64,000 bases of DNA from Bradyrhizobium arachidis. GTDB taxonomy: Bacteria; Pseudomonadota; Alphaproteobacteria; Rhizobiales; Xanthobacteraceae. Each line of letters begins with the position of its first letter. The first letter of the stretch is position 1. Both the position numbers and the translations under genes were made by a program. This document shows, piece by piece, positions 24,601 to 32,504 of the stretch. Under the pieces are notes generated by a model, which saw only the letters and a program-made list of their open reading frames with translations, had not been told where the DNA came from and did not search any database. The DNA lies in the NCBI RefSeq assembly GCF_015291705.1, contig NZ_CP030050.1, forward strand, positions 7,750,001 through 7,814,000, written 5' to 3'.

Positions 24601-25274
24601 GCGAGCACGCCTTCAAGATCGGCGAGGATCGGGCGCTCGCCAGGATCGACGTTGAGATGCAGACGCGTGGCGCTGCCGTCTGCGCTCGGACCGGACGAGA
24701 TTCGGAACGGATAGCGCGAGCGGCCGACCGTAAAGCTGCCGTCGCCGCGCACCGAGCCGGCGAGCGAGCGGACGTCGCCGGAGAAGGCGATGTCGTTCAA
24801 TTCCAGCGTCGAGCGGCTGGCGGCATCGTGCAGGGCGATGCGGCCGGTGAGGTTGAGCCGCTCGATCGCGAGCGAGGCGAGGTTGAAGGTGCCGCTCGCG
24901 GTCGAGGGCAGATCGACCCGCCCGCGCGCATCGAGGCCGAGATCGACCGCCATGCCATTGACCGAAAGCTCGGTGGCGCGCCATTCGCCGCGCATCAGGG
25001 AGCCCAGGCTGAACTCGACGTCGAGCTTGTCGGCGCGCAGGCGGCCGAGATCGTTGTTGCCGCCGAAGGTGACCGAGCGCAGCCGCAGGGTCGGCGCCGG
25101 CAAGAGCCGCGCGTCGAGCTCGCCTGCCACCCGCACCGGCACGCCGATGATGCGGCTCGCCTCCGCCTCGAACTGGGGCCGGAACTGGTTCCAGTCGATG
25201 AAGTAAGGCCCGATCAGCGCGGCCAGCAGCGCAATGATGAAGGCAATCGCTAATCCGAGCAGCGTCGTCTGCAC
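21642..25274 (-). CDS. AsmA-family protein (envelope biogenesis)
   Basis: A 1210-aa protein anchored by one N-terminal helix (TTLLGLAIAFIIALLAALIG) and projecting into the periplasm. FIDWNQFRPQFEAEASRIIGVPV and the following GELDARLLPAPTLRLRSVTF are typical AsmA starts; the AsmA C-terminal domain lies near residues 850-1090 (LSARIELSNVDAASLRYRD, then GNGTVTLESAEISGLNPRAFE). The last ~120 residues are Pro/Ala-rich. AsmA proteins span the periplasm and assist phospholipid traffic to the outer membrane. GTG 25274 is preferred because GAGGGGAG lies just upstream; the frame stays open to 25370. The 269-bp gap upstream holds repeat-like DNA only. Confidence 0.9.
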   Translation of the reverse strand: MQTTLLGLAIAFIIALLAALIGPYFIDWNQFRPQFEAEASRIIGVPVRVAGELDARLLPAPTLRLRSVTFGGNNDLGRLRADKLDVEFSLGSLMRGEWRATELSVNGMAVDLGLDARGRVDLPSTASGTFNLASLAIERLNLTGRIALHDAASRSTLELNDIAFSGDVRSLAGSVRGDGSFTVGRSRYPFRISSGPSADGSATRLHLNVDPGERPILADLEGVLAFDNRQPKFDGALTLAVPAAKRPGEAGPTPWKLTTKLKADPAGAKFEQVDASFGAEDSALKLGGVGDLKFGASPLLRAVLSARQVDADKLAGKDDAEPLRILPALRAGLAAIPQAPIPAQIEFNSDQIMLGGRPLQNIAAELSTDGRSWTFQKLELRAPGMTQLSLNGATPGADSFSGRLRVESSDPDTLVAWLLGRSEINRRSTRPLRLSGDVTVAANHLAVDKLKAEIEGGAVEGRIAFVQTGASKGSHIDAEIKADRLDLDAAASFVRALAGPQGEWPEEAKLSLDIGRAISAGQELKPFAAKLGYGPAALSLEQLRFGQASGVTTEASGSFDRTKATGKLALKSSANSLRELTALIEPFAPSARARFDALPSVSGATRLKLDLSLDKNAEHADRSNARAVFDLDAPQLKASATLTAQTPVAAVSGIDIETLRSSDFTLDSKVSTPQAGALLALLGLDRIVAAGEGASQFEGKLSGAWRRPLQLNAKLNGGGLDADAQGNVELSEPKGSVNLRVRNANLAPLFGTSPTDKSVQSVNLSARVALSGNRLTFDDFDSSSAGSHLRGHLAVTLDPEKNVEGEVGLDSLDLMPALAMAVGAAGRDAGEPLSAGLISGWRGRIAFQALHGNLPGGIELRPVGGILRSDGQSLALDGLKGGLGGGEMSASFDARNGANGLALSARIELSNVDAASLRYRDLALPKGRASVQMALTSQGRSIAALTGALAGNGTVTLESAEISGLNPRAFEIAIRASDGGQVSDDNRLRQLVEPALSAAPIAVASAQIPFTIRDGRLRVGATPLEAKNARAIVSGGYDIPADQADIRASLTPIMTGLSGAPPEIQLFAAGPPDRLSRTVDLAPLSSWLAVRTIDRETRRLDAIERGEPPPATAALPTLVSPDPVPEPSLTDVPLPGRDPRRAPPAKPKAAPMPKAPQAAPAAPSPPLTSPPLASQQVAPLPPPIEVRPAPGPPPAKPRPKPPLVLTPSNP

Positions 25275-25543
25275 GGGTCTCCCCTCGGCCAAACCGGCCC
25301 GGGCCAAACCTGAGGGCCTCAGGCGCGCCGGAACAGCCCCCTTATATAGGGCCAAGTGTGGCGAAGTCACAGCGACTGTTGCGCGCGGAGGTTAACGCCG
25401 GTGGTAAACCCTCATGGTGAGGAGGCCGCGGAAACGCGGCCGTCGCGAACGGCAAGGCCCGGCTATCGCCGCGTAGATGCAGCGGGGCCTGTCATCCTTC
25501 GAGACGCGCTGGCGCGCTCCTCAGGAGAGGACCCTGGCAGCGA

Positions 25544-26770
25544 TCACCAGCTCGCCGGCAGCCGCTTCAGGCCGCGTAGCACGAAGGTCGGGCGCCATTC
25601 GGGGTTCTCGACGTCGTCGATCCGCAATCCCGGCAGCCGCCGCAGCAGCGTCGCGATGGCGATCTCGGCCTCGATCCGCGCCAATTGGGCCCCCAGGCAG
25701 AAATGGATGCCGCCGCCGAACGACAGCGGCCTGACATTGGGCCTGGTAACGTCGAGCCGGTCGGGATCTTCAGGATAGACCGCCGGGTCGCGGTTGGCCG
25801 AACCGAGCAGGCACAGCACGGATTCGCCTTTGGGGATGGTCTTGCCGCCTAGCTCGACATCCTCCAGCGCGACGCGGCCGGTCATCTGCACCGACGAATC
25901 ATAGCGCAGGAATTCCTCGATCGCCCCCACCATCAGCTCCGGCCGCGCCTTGAGCAGCGCGAGCTGGTCCGGATTGCGGTGGAGCGCAAGCAGGCCGTTG
26001 CCGATCAGATTGACGGTGGTCTCGTGGCCCGCGCCGAACAGCAGGATGATGTTGGCGGTCAGCTCCTCGTTGGTGAGCTTGTTGCCGTCTTCCTCGGCCT
26101 GCACCAGCTGGGTGGTGAGATCGTCTCCAGGACTGCGGCGGCGCAGCTCGAACAACTGCTGGAAGTACATCTGCGCCATCATGTTGGCGGCATTGCCCTT
26201 GGCGATCTCCTCGGGCGACATCGGCACCGGATCAAGCAGCCGTCCGCCGTCGCGCAAGCTCTTGTAGAAGACCTCGCGATGATCCTCGGGAATGCCGAGC
26301 ATGTCGCAGATGATGGTGACAGGCAGGCGGAAGGCGAAATCCTCGATCAGGTCCATGTGGCCGCGATCGATCACGGCATCGATGGTCTGGTCGACGATCT
26401 CCTGGATGCGTGGTCGCATGTCCTCGACGCGGCGGGCGGTGAACGCCTTCACGACGAGGCCGCGCAGGCGGGTATGGTCGGGCGGATCGGCTTGCAGCAT
26501 CCAGTGACCCATGCTGCGGAAGATCGGCTCGTCCATGATCTGCGGGCCGTAGCGCCGCTTGGTGCGCTCGACAAAATCCTTGCCGAAGCGCTTGTCGCGC
26601 ATCACGAGGCTGACGTCGGCATGGCGGCTGGTGACGAACTGGCCGAACGACGTCACATGGACCGGATCGATCGTACGCAGCCGGTCGTAATGCGGATAGG
26701 GATCGCGGATGAAGTCAGGCGACAGCGGATCGAACAGCGGTCCGCCTGCGGGTTGCACTTGCTCGTTCAT
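25544..26770 (-). CDS. Cytochrome P450
   Basis: A soluble bacterial P450 (408 aa). The haem-binding loop is FGGGIHFCLGAQLAR with the thiolate ligand C358; the oxygen-activating I-helix reads LLFGAGHETTVNLIG, and the K-helix ExxR lies in AIEEFLRYDSS. It hydroxylates an unknown hydrophobic substrate with electrons from a ferredoxin system not encoded here. The start at 26770 (MNEQVQPAGG) gives the expected length; the frame upstream crosses the promoter region. Divergent from a TetR gene, with a perfect palindrome between them, so it is almost surely TetR-repressed. Confidence 0.94.
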   Translation of the reverse strand: MNEQVQPAGGPLFDPLSPDFIRDPYPHYDRLRTIDPVHVTSFGQFVTSRHADVSLVMRDKRFGKDFVERTKRRYGPQIMDEPIFRSMGHWMLQADPPDHTRLRGLVVKAFTARRVEDMRPRIQEIVDQTIDAVIDRGHMDLIEDFAFRLPVTIICDMLGIPEDHREVFYKSLRDGGRLLDPVPMSPEEIAKGNAANMMAQMYFQQLFELRRRSPGDDLTTQLVQAEEDGNKLTNEELTANIILLFGAGHETTVNLIGNGLLALHRNPDQLALLKARPELMVGAIEEFLRYDSSVQMTGRVALEDVELGGKTIPKGESVLCLLGSANRDPAVYPEDPDRLDVTRPNVRPLSFGGGIHFCLGAQLARIEAEIAIATLLRRLPGLRIDDVENPEWRPTFVLRGLKRLPASW

Positions 26771-26851
26771 GGTGACCTCACATCGGTTGCCGCATGACAC
26801 GAATACGCCGGCAGCCCCTCTTTCGCGCAGCGTAACCATCCCTGAAATTAT

Positions 26852-26879
26852 CAACTCGATACATTGTTGTATCGAGTTG
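26852..26879. promoter_or_regulatory. TetR operator palindrome between P450 and TetR genes
   Basis: CAACTCGATACA (26852-26863), a 4-nt spacer, then TGTATCGAGTTG (26868-26879): a perfect 12-bp inverted repeat. It lies 22 bp before the TetR start and about 80 bp before the P450 start, the normal place for an autoregulating TetR repressor. Confidence 0.8.
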
Positions 26880-26901
26880 CATTCTGCCCTAAACTGCGCC
26901 G

Positions 26902-27513
26902 ATGTCAAGGGTGAGAACCAGGCCGACCAGGGACGACACGCGCGACAAGCTGTTCGAGGCGGCCGCGCGCGTGTTCGAAGCGGACGGCATTGGCGGCGCC
27001 AGCATCGAGGCAATCGCGGCCGCGGCGGGCTTCACCCGCGGCGCGTTTTATTCGAACTTCAAAAGCAAGGACGAATTGATCATCGCCATGCTCGAGGACC
27101 ATGTCGAGCAGTCGATCCGGCGCAATATGGACATCCTGGCCCAGCACGACAATCTCGACGATTTCATCGCGGCACTGAAATCGATGGACCGCAGCAAGCA
27201 GGATCCCCTCGGCCGCTCACCCCTGCTCCACATGGAGATGATCCTGTTCGTCGCGCGCGCCGAGAAGCGCCGTCCCGAGCTTGCAAAACGGCTGCGCGCG
27301 CGGCGCAAGCTGGTTGCCGACATCGTCGAGGCGACCTTGAAGAACAAGCCGAGCGGCGAGACGCTAAACCCGCCCTGGATGGCCAGCGTCGTACTGGCGC
27401 TGGAAGACGGCTTCCGCCTGCACCGGCTGATCGATCCCGAGACCACGCCGGCCGACAGCTTCTTGCGCGCGATCACTGATTTGCGCCGCAGGACGGGACT
27501 GGCGTCGGACTAG
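26902..27513 (+). CDS. TetR-family transcriptional regulator
   Basis: A 203-aa repressor. The N-terminal HTH reads RDKLFEAAARVFEADGIGGASIEAIAAAAGFTRGAFYSNFKSKDEL in the family order (written here in part), and the all-helical C-terminal ligand domain follows. Ligand unknown. It is divergent from the P450 gene and probably controls both through the 26852-26879 palindrome. A plausible model is that the P450 substrate, or a compound like it, releases the repressor; this is inference. Confidence 0.92.
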   Translation: MSRVRTRPTRDDTRDKLFEAAARVFEADGIGGASIEAIAAAAGFTRGAFYSNFKSKDELIIAMLEDHVEQSIRRNMDILAQHDNLDDFIAALKSMDRSKQDPLGRSPLLHMEMILFVARAEKRRPELAKRLRARRKLVADIVEATLKNKPSGETLNPPWMASVVLALEDGFRLHRLIDPETTPADSFLRAITDLRRRTGLASD

Positions 27514-27775
27514 AATCTTCGCATGCGCTAATCCGTCGCAGTCGGGGAACGAACGCCTTGCGCAACGCGGTCTGAATCGGCCGCGGAACAGCGGAACGTG
27601 CCGATCTCTTCAATCACCGCGATCAGCGACAAGGCCTCCGTCGGAAGACGCGCAGCCGTCGAGATGAACGCGCGTTTATCTTCATGACTCTTTCTCTCTC
27701 CCGCACGCGCGTTTGCAACTTTTGCCCGTCGTTGCTGTTGGCCCGGCATCGCAACACCAACTGGGAGGAAGGCAC

Positions 27776-28192
27776 ATGAAGAAGACCGCGTTGGTTCTGG
27801 CAACCGTCGGCACGCTCGGCGTGAGCGCCGTGGCAGCGCCAACGCCCGCGGAAGCCCGCTGGCGTGGCGGCTTCGGTCCGGCGCTGGCAGGCGGGTTGAT
27901 CGCAGGCGCCATATTCGGCGGCCTCGCCTCTTCCGCTTACGCGTATGGTCCGGGTTACGGCTATTATGGCCCCGGTTACGGCTATTACGGCGGCGGCTAC
28001 GCGCCGGCGTATTACGGCGGCTACGAGCCGTATCCCTGGGGCGGCTACACCACGACCTACTACAGCTCGGGTTATGCCCCGGCCTATTACGGCTACCGCT
28101 ATCGCCGCGTCGTGCGTCCCGCTTTCGCCTATTACGGCGCACCGTTCCCGCGGCGGCACTTCTACCACCATCGTTGGCACCATCACTGGTGA
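27776..28192 (+). CDS. Gly/Tyr-rich secreted protein
   Basis: A 138-aa protein of low complexity. A signal peptide (MKKTALVLATVGTLGVSAVA, cleaved near residue 20-27) is followed by a short hydrophobic glycine-rich segment (GPALAGGLIAGAIFGGL), then many tyrosine-glycine-proline repeats (GPGYGYYGPGYGYYGGG, YYGGYEPY) and a His/Arg-rich end (RRHFYHHRWHHHW). It has GGGAGGAAG before the ATG. Likely a cell-envelope or surface protein; the His tail may bind metal. Function unknown. It is followed on the same strand by the DUF1236 protein gene. Confidence 0.8.
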   Translation: MKKTALVLATVGTLGVSAVAAPTPAEARWRGGFGPALAGGLIAGAIFGGLASSAYAYGPGYGYYGPGYGYYGGGYAPAYYGGYEPYPWGGYTTTYYSSGYAPAYYGYRYRRVVRPAFAYYGAPFPRRHFYHHRWHHHW

Positions 28193-28347
28193 TGTGAAGC
28201 GCCAAGACAGGCCCGGCGCGGAACGCTGAGCCTCGGAAACCGAACAACCAGATCGATGCATCCGGCTTCGATCGAGAGCGTTCGTGCGCGCGGTCGCGTC
28301 GTTACGCAACCGCGCAACTGCAACCAAGCAACCCCAAGGAGATTCAG

Positions 28348-30117
28348 ATGAACATGGGAAAGAACAAGTTCCTGCTGACGACAGCAGTGCTGCTCGCTGG
28401 TGTCAGCCTGGCATCGGCGCAAGGCATGCGTGAAGGTGCTGGCGGCGGAATGAGTGCGGGCGGCAGCGCAAGTGGCAGCGCAGCTGGCGGTGCCAGCGGA
28501 GGTGCTGCGGAACACTCCAGCGGCGCGAGCTCGCACGGTGCAGGTGGCGCCTCGCACAGCGAAGGAATGACGCAGGGCCGCGCCGGCGGTGGCCGGGCCG
28601 AGGGTTCCTCCGCGACGCAAGACAGCAGCCGGGCCGCCGACAAGGCCGACAAGCAGACGATCGGTCAGGGCCGCGAGCGCGACAACGCACGTCAGTCGCA
28701 ATCCGAACCCGGCAAGCAGGGCAAGGACCAGACGATCGGTCAGAGCCGTGGCGATCGCGACCAGGCGCGTCAGTCCAAGTCCGAGAGCGACAAGAGCGGA
28801 AAGGATCAGACCGTCGGACAGAGCCGCAGCGACCGCGACCGTACGCATCAGTCGCAAGGCGCAGAGCAGAACAAGAGCACGACCACGGGCGCCAATACCA
28901 GGGACAATGCCCGGGATAAGGCTGCGCAAGACAAGAACGCACAGGACAAGAACGCACAAGACAAGAATGCCCAGGGCAAAAATGCGCACGGTCAGAGCAC
29001 CACGACGACCGGCGCGAACACCAGGAATGACGCCCAGAGCAAGACCGCGCAGGATCCGAGCAAGACAACCACCGGCGCGAACACTGGCAATAACGCCCAA
29101 GGCCAGAACGCCCAAGGCCAAAACACGCAGGGCGCAACGACCGGCGCCAACACGCAAGGACAGGCCAACGCCCAGGCACAGACCCAGAGCGGGGCTACGC
29201 AGAGCATGTCCGGCCGCGTACAGGTGAATGCCCAGCAGCAGACCCAGCTGCAGCAGTCGGTGCTGAGCTCACGCAATGTGGACCGCGTGAGGGTCAACAC
29301 CAATTCGCTCAACTTCCGCGTCAATGCCGGCGTGGTCGTGCCGCGGAACATCTCCGTGGTTTCGGTCTCGGCCTATCCCGCGCTGATCGACGTCTATCCT
29401 GACTACCGCGACGACAGCTTCTTCGTCGTCGATGACGAGATCGTCGTCACCGACCGGAGCCGCAGGATCGTCGACGTCATTCCCGCCGGACCGCGGACGC
29501 ACTATGCTCGGAGCAGCAGCTCGACCGTTAGCGGTGGCGGCGGCAGCGTTGCCGCGCTGGATCTCAGCCCGGACGAGATTCGCGTCGTTCAGCGCGTCCT
29601 GATCGAACGCGGCATGCTGTCCGGCGAAGCCGACGGCGTTCTCGGGACGGATACGCGCAATGCGTTGATGACCTTCCAGAGACAGGAAGGCTTCCAGGCC
29701 ACCGGCTCGATCGATACCCGCACGGTCACTGCGCTCGGCGTGTCGAACCAGATCAGCGCCACGCAAGGTCAGTCGACCACCGTCGGCCAGGGCGGCAACA
29801 ACCAGTCGACGCCGCAGAGCACGACCGGGCAAAGCACCGGCCAGAGCAACGCGCCGGCGCAGCAGAACCAGACCACAGGTCAGGCTCCGCAGAACCAGCC
29901 GTCCACGACCGGCCAGGCTCAGCAGAACCAGCCGGCGAACCCGGGCCAGGCCAGCACGCAACCGCCATCGGGCCAGACCACCGGCCAGGCCCCGGCCCAG
30001 AGCAACACTCAGTCCACCAGTCAGCCCGGCACCAGCCAGAACACGCCGACTGGACAAACCAACCAGAACAATGCCCCGCCGCCTTCGACGTCAGGGCAGC
30101 CGGCCAAGAAGTACTGA
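28348..30117 (+). CDS. Long low-complexity secreted protein with DUF1236 and peptidoglycan-binding domains
   Basis: A 589-aa exported protein. Signal peptide at 1-24, then a Gly/Ser/Ala-rich region (about 25-90), three tandem ~26-residue repeats built on DQTIGQSRGDRDQARQSKSE (about 98-175), Asn/Gln/Thr-rich repeats (KNAQD, TTTGANT), and a globular DUF1236-like part near 310-375 containing VPRNISVVSVSAYPALIDVYP. Next comes a PG_binding_1 domain at about 405-465 (IRVVQRVLIERGMLSGEADG), then a Gln/Thr/Asn/Pro-rich tail. It probably associates with the cell wall through the peptidoglycan domain while the disordered ends extend outward. A strong terminator follows. Exact role unknown. Confidence 0.85.
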   Translation: MNMGKNKFLLTTAVLLAGVSLASAQGMREGAGGGMSAGGSASGSAAGGASGGAAEHSSGASSHGAGGASHSEGMTQGRAGGGRAEGSSATQDSSRAADKADKQTIGQGRERDNARQSQSEPGKQGKDQTIGQSRGDRDQARQSKSESDKSGKDQTVGQSRSDRDRTHQSQGAEQNKSTTTGANTRDNARDKAAQDKNAQDKNAQDKNAQGKNAHGQSTTTTGANTRNDAQSKTAQDPSKTTTGANTGNNAQGQNAQGQNTQGATTGANTQGQANAQAQTQSGATQSMSGRVQVNAQQQTQLQQSVLSSRNVDRVRVNTNSLNFRVNAGVVVPRNISVVSVSAYPALIDVYPDYRDDSFFVVDDEIVVTDRSRRIVDVIPAGPRTHYARSSSSTVSGGGGSVAALDLSPDEIRVVQRVLIERGMLSGEADGVLGTDTRNALMTFQRQEGFQATGSIDTRTVTALGVSNQISATQGQSTTVGQGGNNQSTPQSTTGQSTGQSNAPAQQNQTTGQAPQNQPSTTGQAQQNQPANPGQASTQPPSGQTTGQAPAQSNTQSTSQPGTSQNTPTGQTNQNNAPPPSTSGQPAKKY

Positions 30118-30127
30118 TGCGCTTTTC

Positions 30128-30156
30128 GAGCCCCGCCTCCCGGCGGGGCTCTTTTT
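30128..30156 (+). terminator. Intrinsic terminator after the DUF1236 protein gene
   Basis: A perfect 10-bp stem (30128-30137 with 30142-30151), TCCC loop, then five T. It lies 11 bp after the stop. Confidence 0.92.
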
Positions 30157-30443
30157 CTGCGGCCTGCAGCATTGAAAGCGATAGGCCGTAGCAAGCAGAC
30201 CTGATGCCAGCGCGCCCTGGCCGCCCACACGCGCGTCCGCACGCAGTTGCGAGGCATTTGCAATCAAAAGAGCACAGTCGGCATTGGTGCCGTTGACTGA
30301 CACAGAATTAATTTGCCCCCTGCGCTTCCAAAACGTAACTGCCGATCAAGAGCGACGTGATCCGGCAATGGCCGGGCGAGAAGGCGCTGCAACAACAAGC
30401 AAGAAAAGCAAGCGACGCGCTACTTTTCGTCCAGGAGACATCA

Positions 30444-31079
30444 TTGCCCGGCATCGTCCATGTCGTGGATGACGACGCATCGTATCTGACGACCATCCAG
30501 CAACTTCTCGAGGCGAGCGGATACCGCGTCGCCATCTATGCGTCGGCGCAGCAATTGCTGGACCAGGGGCCGGACGAAAGCAAAGGCTGCATTCTCCTCG
30601 ACGTCCGGATGCCGGGCCTTTCGGGACTCGAGCTGCAGCAGCGCCTGATGCAGCGCGGCTCGACGCTGCCCATCATCTTCCTGACCGCATATGCCGACAC
30701 CGGCATCACCGTGACAGCGATCAAGGCGGGTGCCGAGGACTTCCTCATCAAGCCTGTCGACCCGGATGAACTCCTGCGGGCGATCGCACGCGCGATGGCG
30801 CGGCATGGCAACGCGCGCGCGCTCGACGGCGAAGTGGAGGTGCTTCGGCGCAGGCTATTGACGCTGACGCCGCGCCAGCGGCAGGTCTTCCAGATCATCG
30901 TGCGGGGCAAGACCAGCAAGCATGCCGGGCGCGAGCTTGGGAGCTCCGAGCGCACCATCAAGGCGCATCGGCGCGCGATCATGGAAAAGTTTCAGATCCA
31001 GTCGCTGGTGGAGCTGGTCCGGATTGCCGAACGGCTCGGCGTGCTCGGCGCGACGGACGAGCCGGCGGCGGACGCATAG
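30444..31079 (+). CDS. FixJ/NarL-type response regulator, orphan
   Basis: A 211-aa two-component output protein. The receiver domain has the acidic pocket VHVVDDD (D9-D11), phospho-acceptor D53 in LLDVRMPG, T81 and K103 (LIKPVD). The LuxR-type HTH at about 143-205 reads LTPRQRQVFQIIVRGKTSKH and SSERTIKAHRRAIMEKFQIQS. The domain order and spacing match FixJ. The likely start is TTG at 30444, with AGGAGA seven bases upstream and the receiver beginning at once; the frame is open further upstream to 30357. No histidine kinase gene is adjacent, so its partner is elsewhere. Confidence 0.88.
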   Translation: MPGIVHVVDDDASYLTTIQQLLEASGYRVAIYASAQQLLDQGPDESKGCILLDVRMPGLSGLELQQRLMQRGSTLPIIFLTAYADTGITVTAIKAGAEDFLIKPVDPDELLRAIARAMARHGNARALDGEVEVLRRRLLTLTPRQRQVFQIIVRGKTSKHAGRELGSSERTIKAHRRAIMEKFQIQSLVELVRIAERLGVLGATDEPAADA

Positions 31080-31123
31080 GGCGATCTCTGCGTGCGAGCA
31101 GAAGCGACCCGGCAGCGCGAGAA

Positions 31124-31582
31124 TCAGCCGCCGTTCAGCGTATTGCTGATCCGGGTGACGATCGCATCCCATTGCCGCTTCTCGGCGGCCGGATAGTTGA
31201 TCAGCACGCAGTGGACGTAGCGGCTGGCGAAATTGCAGCGGTCGTACCAGATCTTGCCGCGCCGGATGCTGGAGACCACGAAGAAGCGCGGTGTGACGCG
31301 CTTGTAGATGATGCCGGCCGGCGGGTTCTTCCTGGCCAGGAACGCCCGCGGTGAGCCGCCGTCGTTCGGGACGGCCTGCACCGTGAGGTCCGCACGGCCG
31401 TCGCCTGTCCGGTACTGCACGCCATATCCGTCGGGCCGGCCCGCTTCTTCGGTGAAGATGGACGCGGGAATGTCGACACTGGTTCCGCTCTCGGGAATGC
31501 GATAGCTGCTCCAGCTCTCCGCGCCGGCGGCAGCCGGCAACGCGCAGAGCATGATCAGGATTGCGGCGGTCTTCTTCATCAT
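31124..31582 (-). CDS. Secreted hypothetical protein
   Basis: A 152-aa protein with a signal peptide (MMKKTAAILIMLCALPAAAGA, cleaved near residue 21). The mature part begins ESWSSYRIPESGTSVDIPASIFTEE and contains GADLTVQAVPNDGGS-type beta strands (GDGRADLTVQAVPNDGG) and two cysteines (RCNFAS, VHCVLIN) likely forming a disulfide. It ends TRISNTLNGG. No family name recognised; it resembles small periplasmic proteins with a beta-rich fold. Convergent with the response regulator gene. Confidence 0.75.
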   Translation of the reverse strand: MMKKTAAILIMLCALPAAAGAESWSSYRIPESGTSVDIPASIFTEEAGRPDGYGVQYRTGDGRADLTVQAVPNDGGSPRAFLARKNPPAGIIYKRVTPRFFVVSSIRRGKIWYDRCNFASRYVHCVLINYPAAEKRQWDAIVTRISNTLNGG

Positions 31583-31753
31583 GTTGCTGCTCTTGTGCCG
31601 GTTGGTTGGACGGTAGCCGCCCGGCCGCAACAACGTGGGGAATAGCCGGACGTTCCGATCCGGAAAAAGTACCCCGGCCCGATGGCGCTCGAAGAAACGT
31701 ATCGAAGCGACGATACGCTAGATCCTTCGGCTCGGCGACCTTCGCGTCAGTAT

Positions 31754-31847
31754 CGTAGGGTGGGCAAAGCGAAGCGTGCCCACCATTTCTCTCGAAATCA
31801 TTGATAGGTGGTGGGCACGGCGCGAGTGCGCCTTTGCCCACCCTACG
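31754..31847. repeat. Palindromic intergenic element (CGTAGGGTGGGCAAAG type)
   Basis: Outer arms CGTAGGGTGGGCAAAG are exact reverse complements at both ends (31754-31769 and 31832-31847), and inner arms CGTGCCCACCA repeat the pattern. It is of the same class as the 18465-18552 element. It fills much of the 312-bp gap between 31582 and 31895, in which I see no gene. Confidence 0.8.
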
Positions 31848-31894
31848 ATTCCGAGTTCGCGGAGATCCCCTTCACGTCCCTCGCAGCCGCTCGC

Positions 31895-32404
31895 TTAGCG
31901 GCCGCTTTTGCCCTTGTTCGTGGGCAAGGGGCAATTGGTGCAGACGCTGTCGTCGCACATCCGGCAGATCGTGAAGCGATCCATCTCGGATGTGTCCTGC
32001 CTCGCCAGCAGCTCGTGGATCAGCGTCTCAAGCCGCTTCGTCTCTGCAGGCGACAGCACATCCAGAAGCGACGCGACGGCTGAAATCCTTGAGGTCATCA
32101 ACTCGTTCCGCATCGCCGCCCCCGTCGCGGTGAGGTGCAAGGCGATCTCGCGGCCGTCCTTTCCGGCACGGCGCTCGACGAGCCGATCCGAGACCAGACG
32201 GTCCACCAGGCGGACGGTGCCGGAATGCGACAGGCCGAGGATGCGCCGCAGCTTGTCGTTGGTCATGCCCTGGCCGTAGCCGATGACGACGAGCGCCGCG
32301 GGCGTCTCGCCACCGCGGCCTATGACCTCGCGCGCGCCCTGCTCGATCCGATCCATGACCGCGAGCGAGAGCGCTCCCAGCAAATTCGCGATTCCCGTTT
32401 CCAT
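31895..32404 (-). CDS. MarR-family regulator with a four-cysteine tail
   Basis: A 169-aa repressor. The winged-HTH core reads MTNDKLRRILGLSHSGTVRLVDRLVSDRLVERRAG, then KDGREIALHLTATG for the wing. The C-terminus carries four cysteines (C147, C150, C155, C158) in the pattern C-x2-C-x4-C-x2-C, suited to zinc or redox sensing, followed by a basic tail. Start at 32404 (METGIANLLG) gives the usual length. Divergent from an alpha/beta hydrolase gene; two palindromes between them (32418-32467) are likely its operators. The thiol tail suggests a response to oxidants or electrophiles, by inference. Confidence 0.88.
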   Translation of the reverse strand: METGIANLLGALSLAVMDRIEQGAREVIGRGGETPAALVVIGYGQGMTNDKLRRILGLSHSGTVRLVDRLVSDRLVERRAGKDGREIALHLTATGAAMRNELMTSRISAVASLLDVLSPAETKRLETLIHELLARQDTSEMDRFTICRMCDDSVCTNCPLPTNKGKSGR

Positions 32405-32417
32405 GCCCGCAACAATA

Positions 32418-32467
32418 TGTGCGCTGCGCACAAAAAACAACTTGACCAGACATGTGTGCTGCGCACA
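32418..32467. promoter_or_regulatory. Pair of MarR-type operator palindromes
   Basis: TGTGCGCTGCGCACA (32418-32432) is a perfect 7-1-7 palindrome; TGTGTGCTGCGCACA (32453-32467) is the same with one mismatch. Centres are 35 bp apart. They lie between the divergent MarR and hydrolase starts and so can control both. Confidence 0.78.
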
Positions 32468-32504
32468 TATTCGCGTGCAGGAAACGACGACATGGAGAAT
32501 GACG

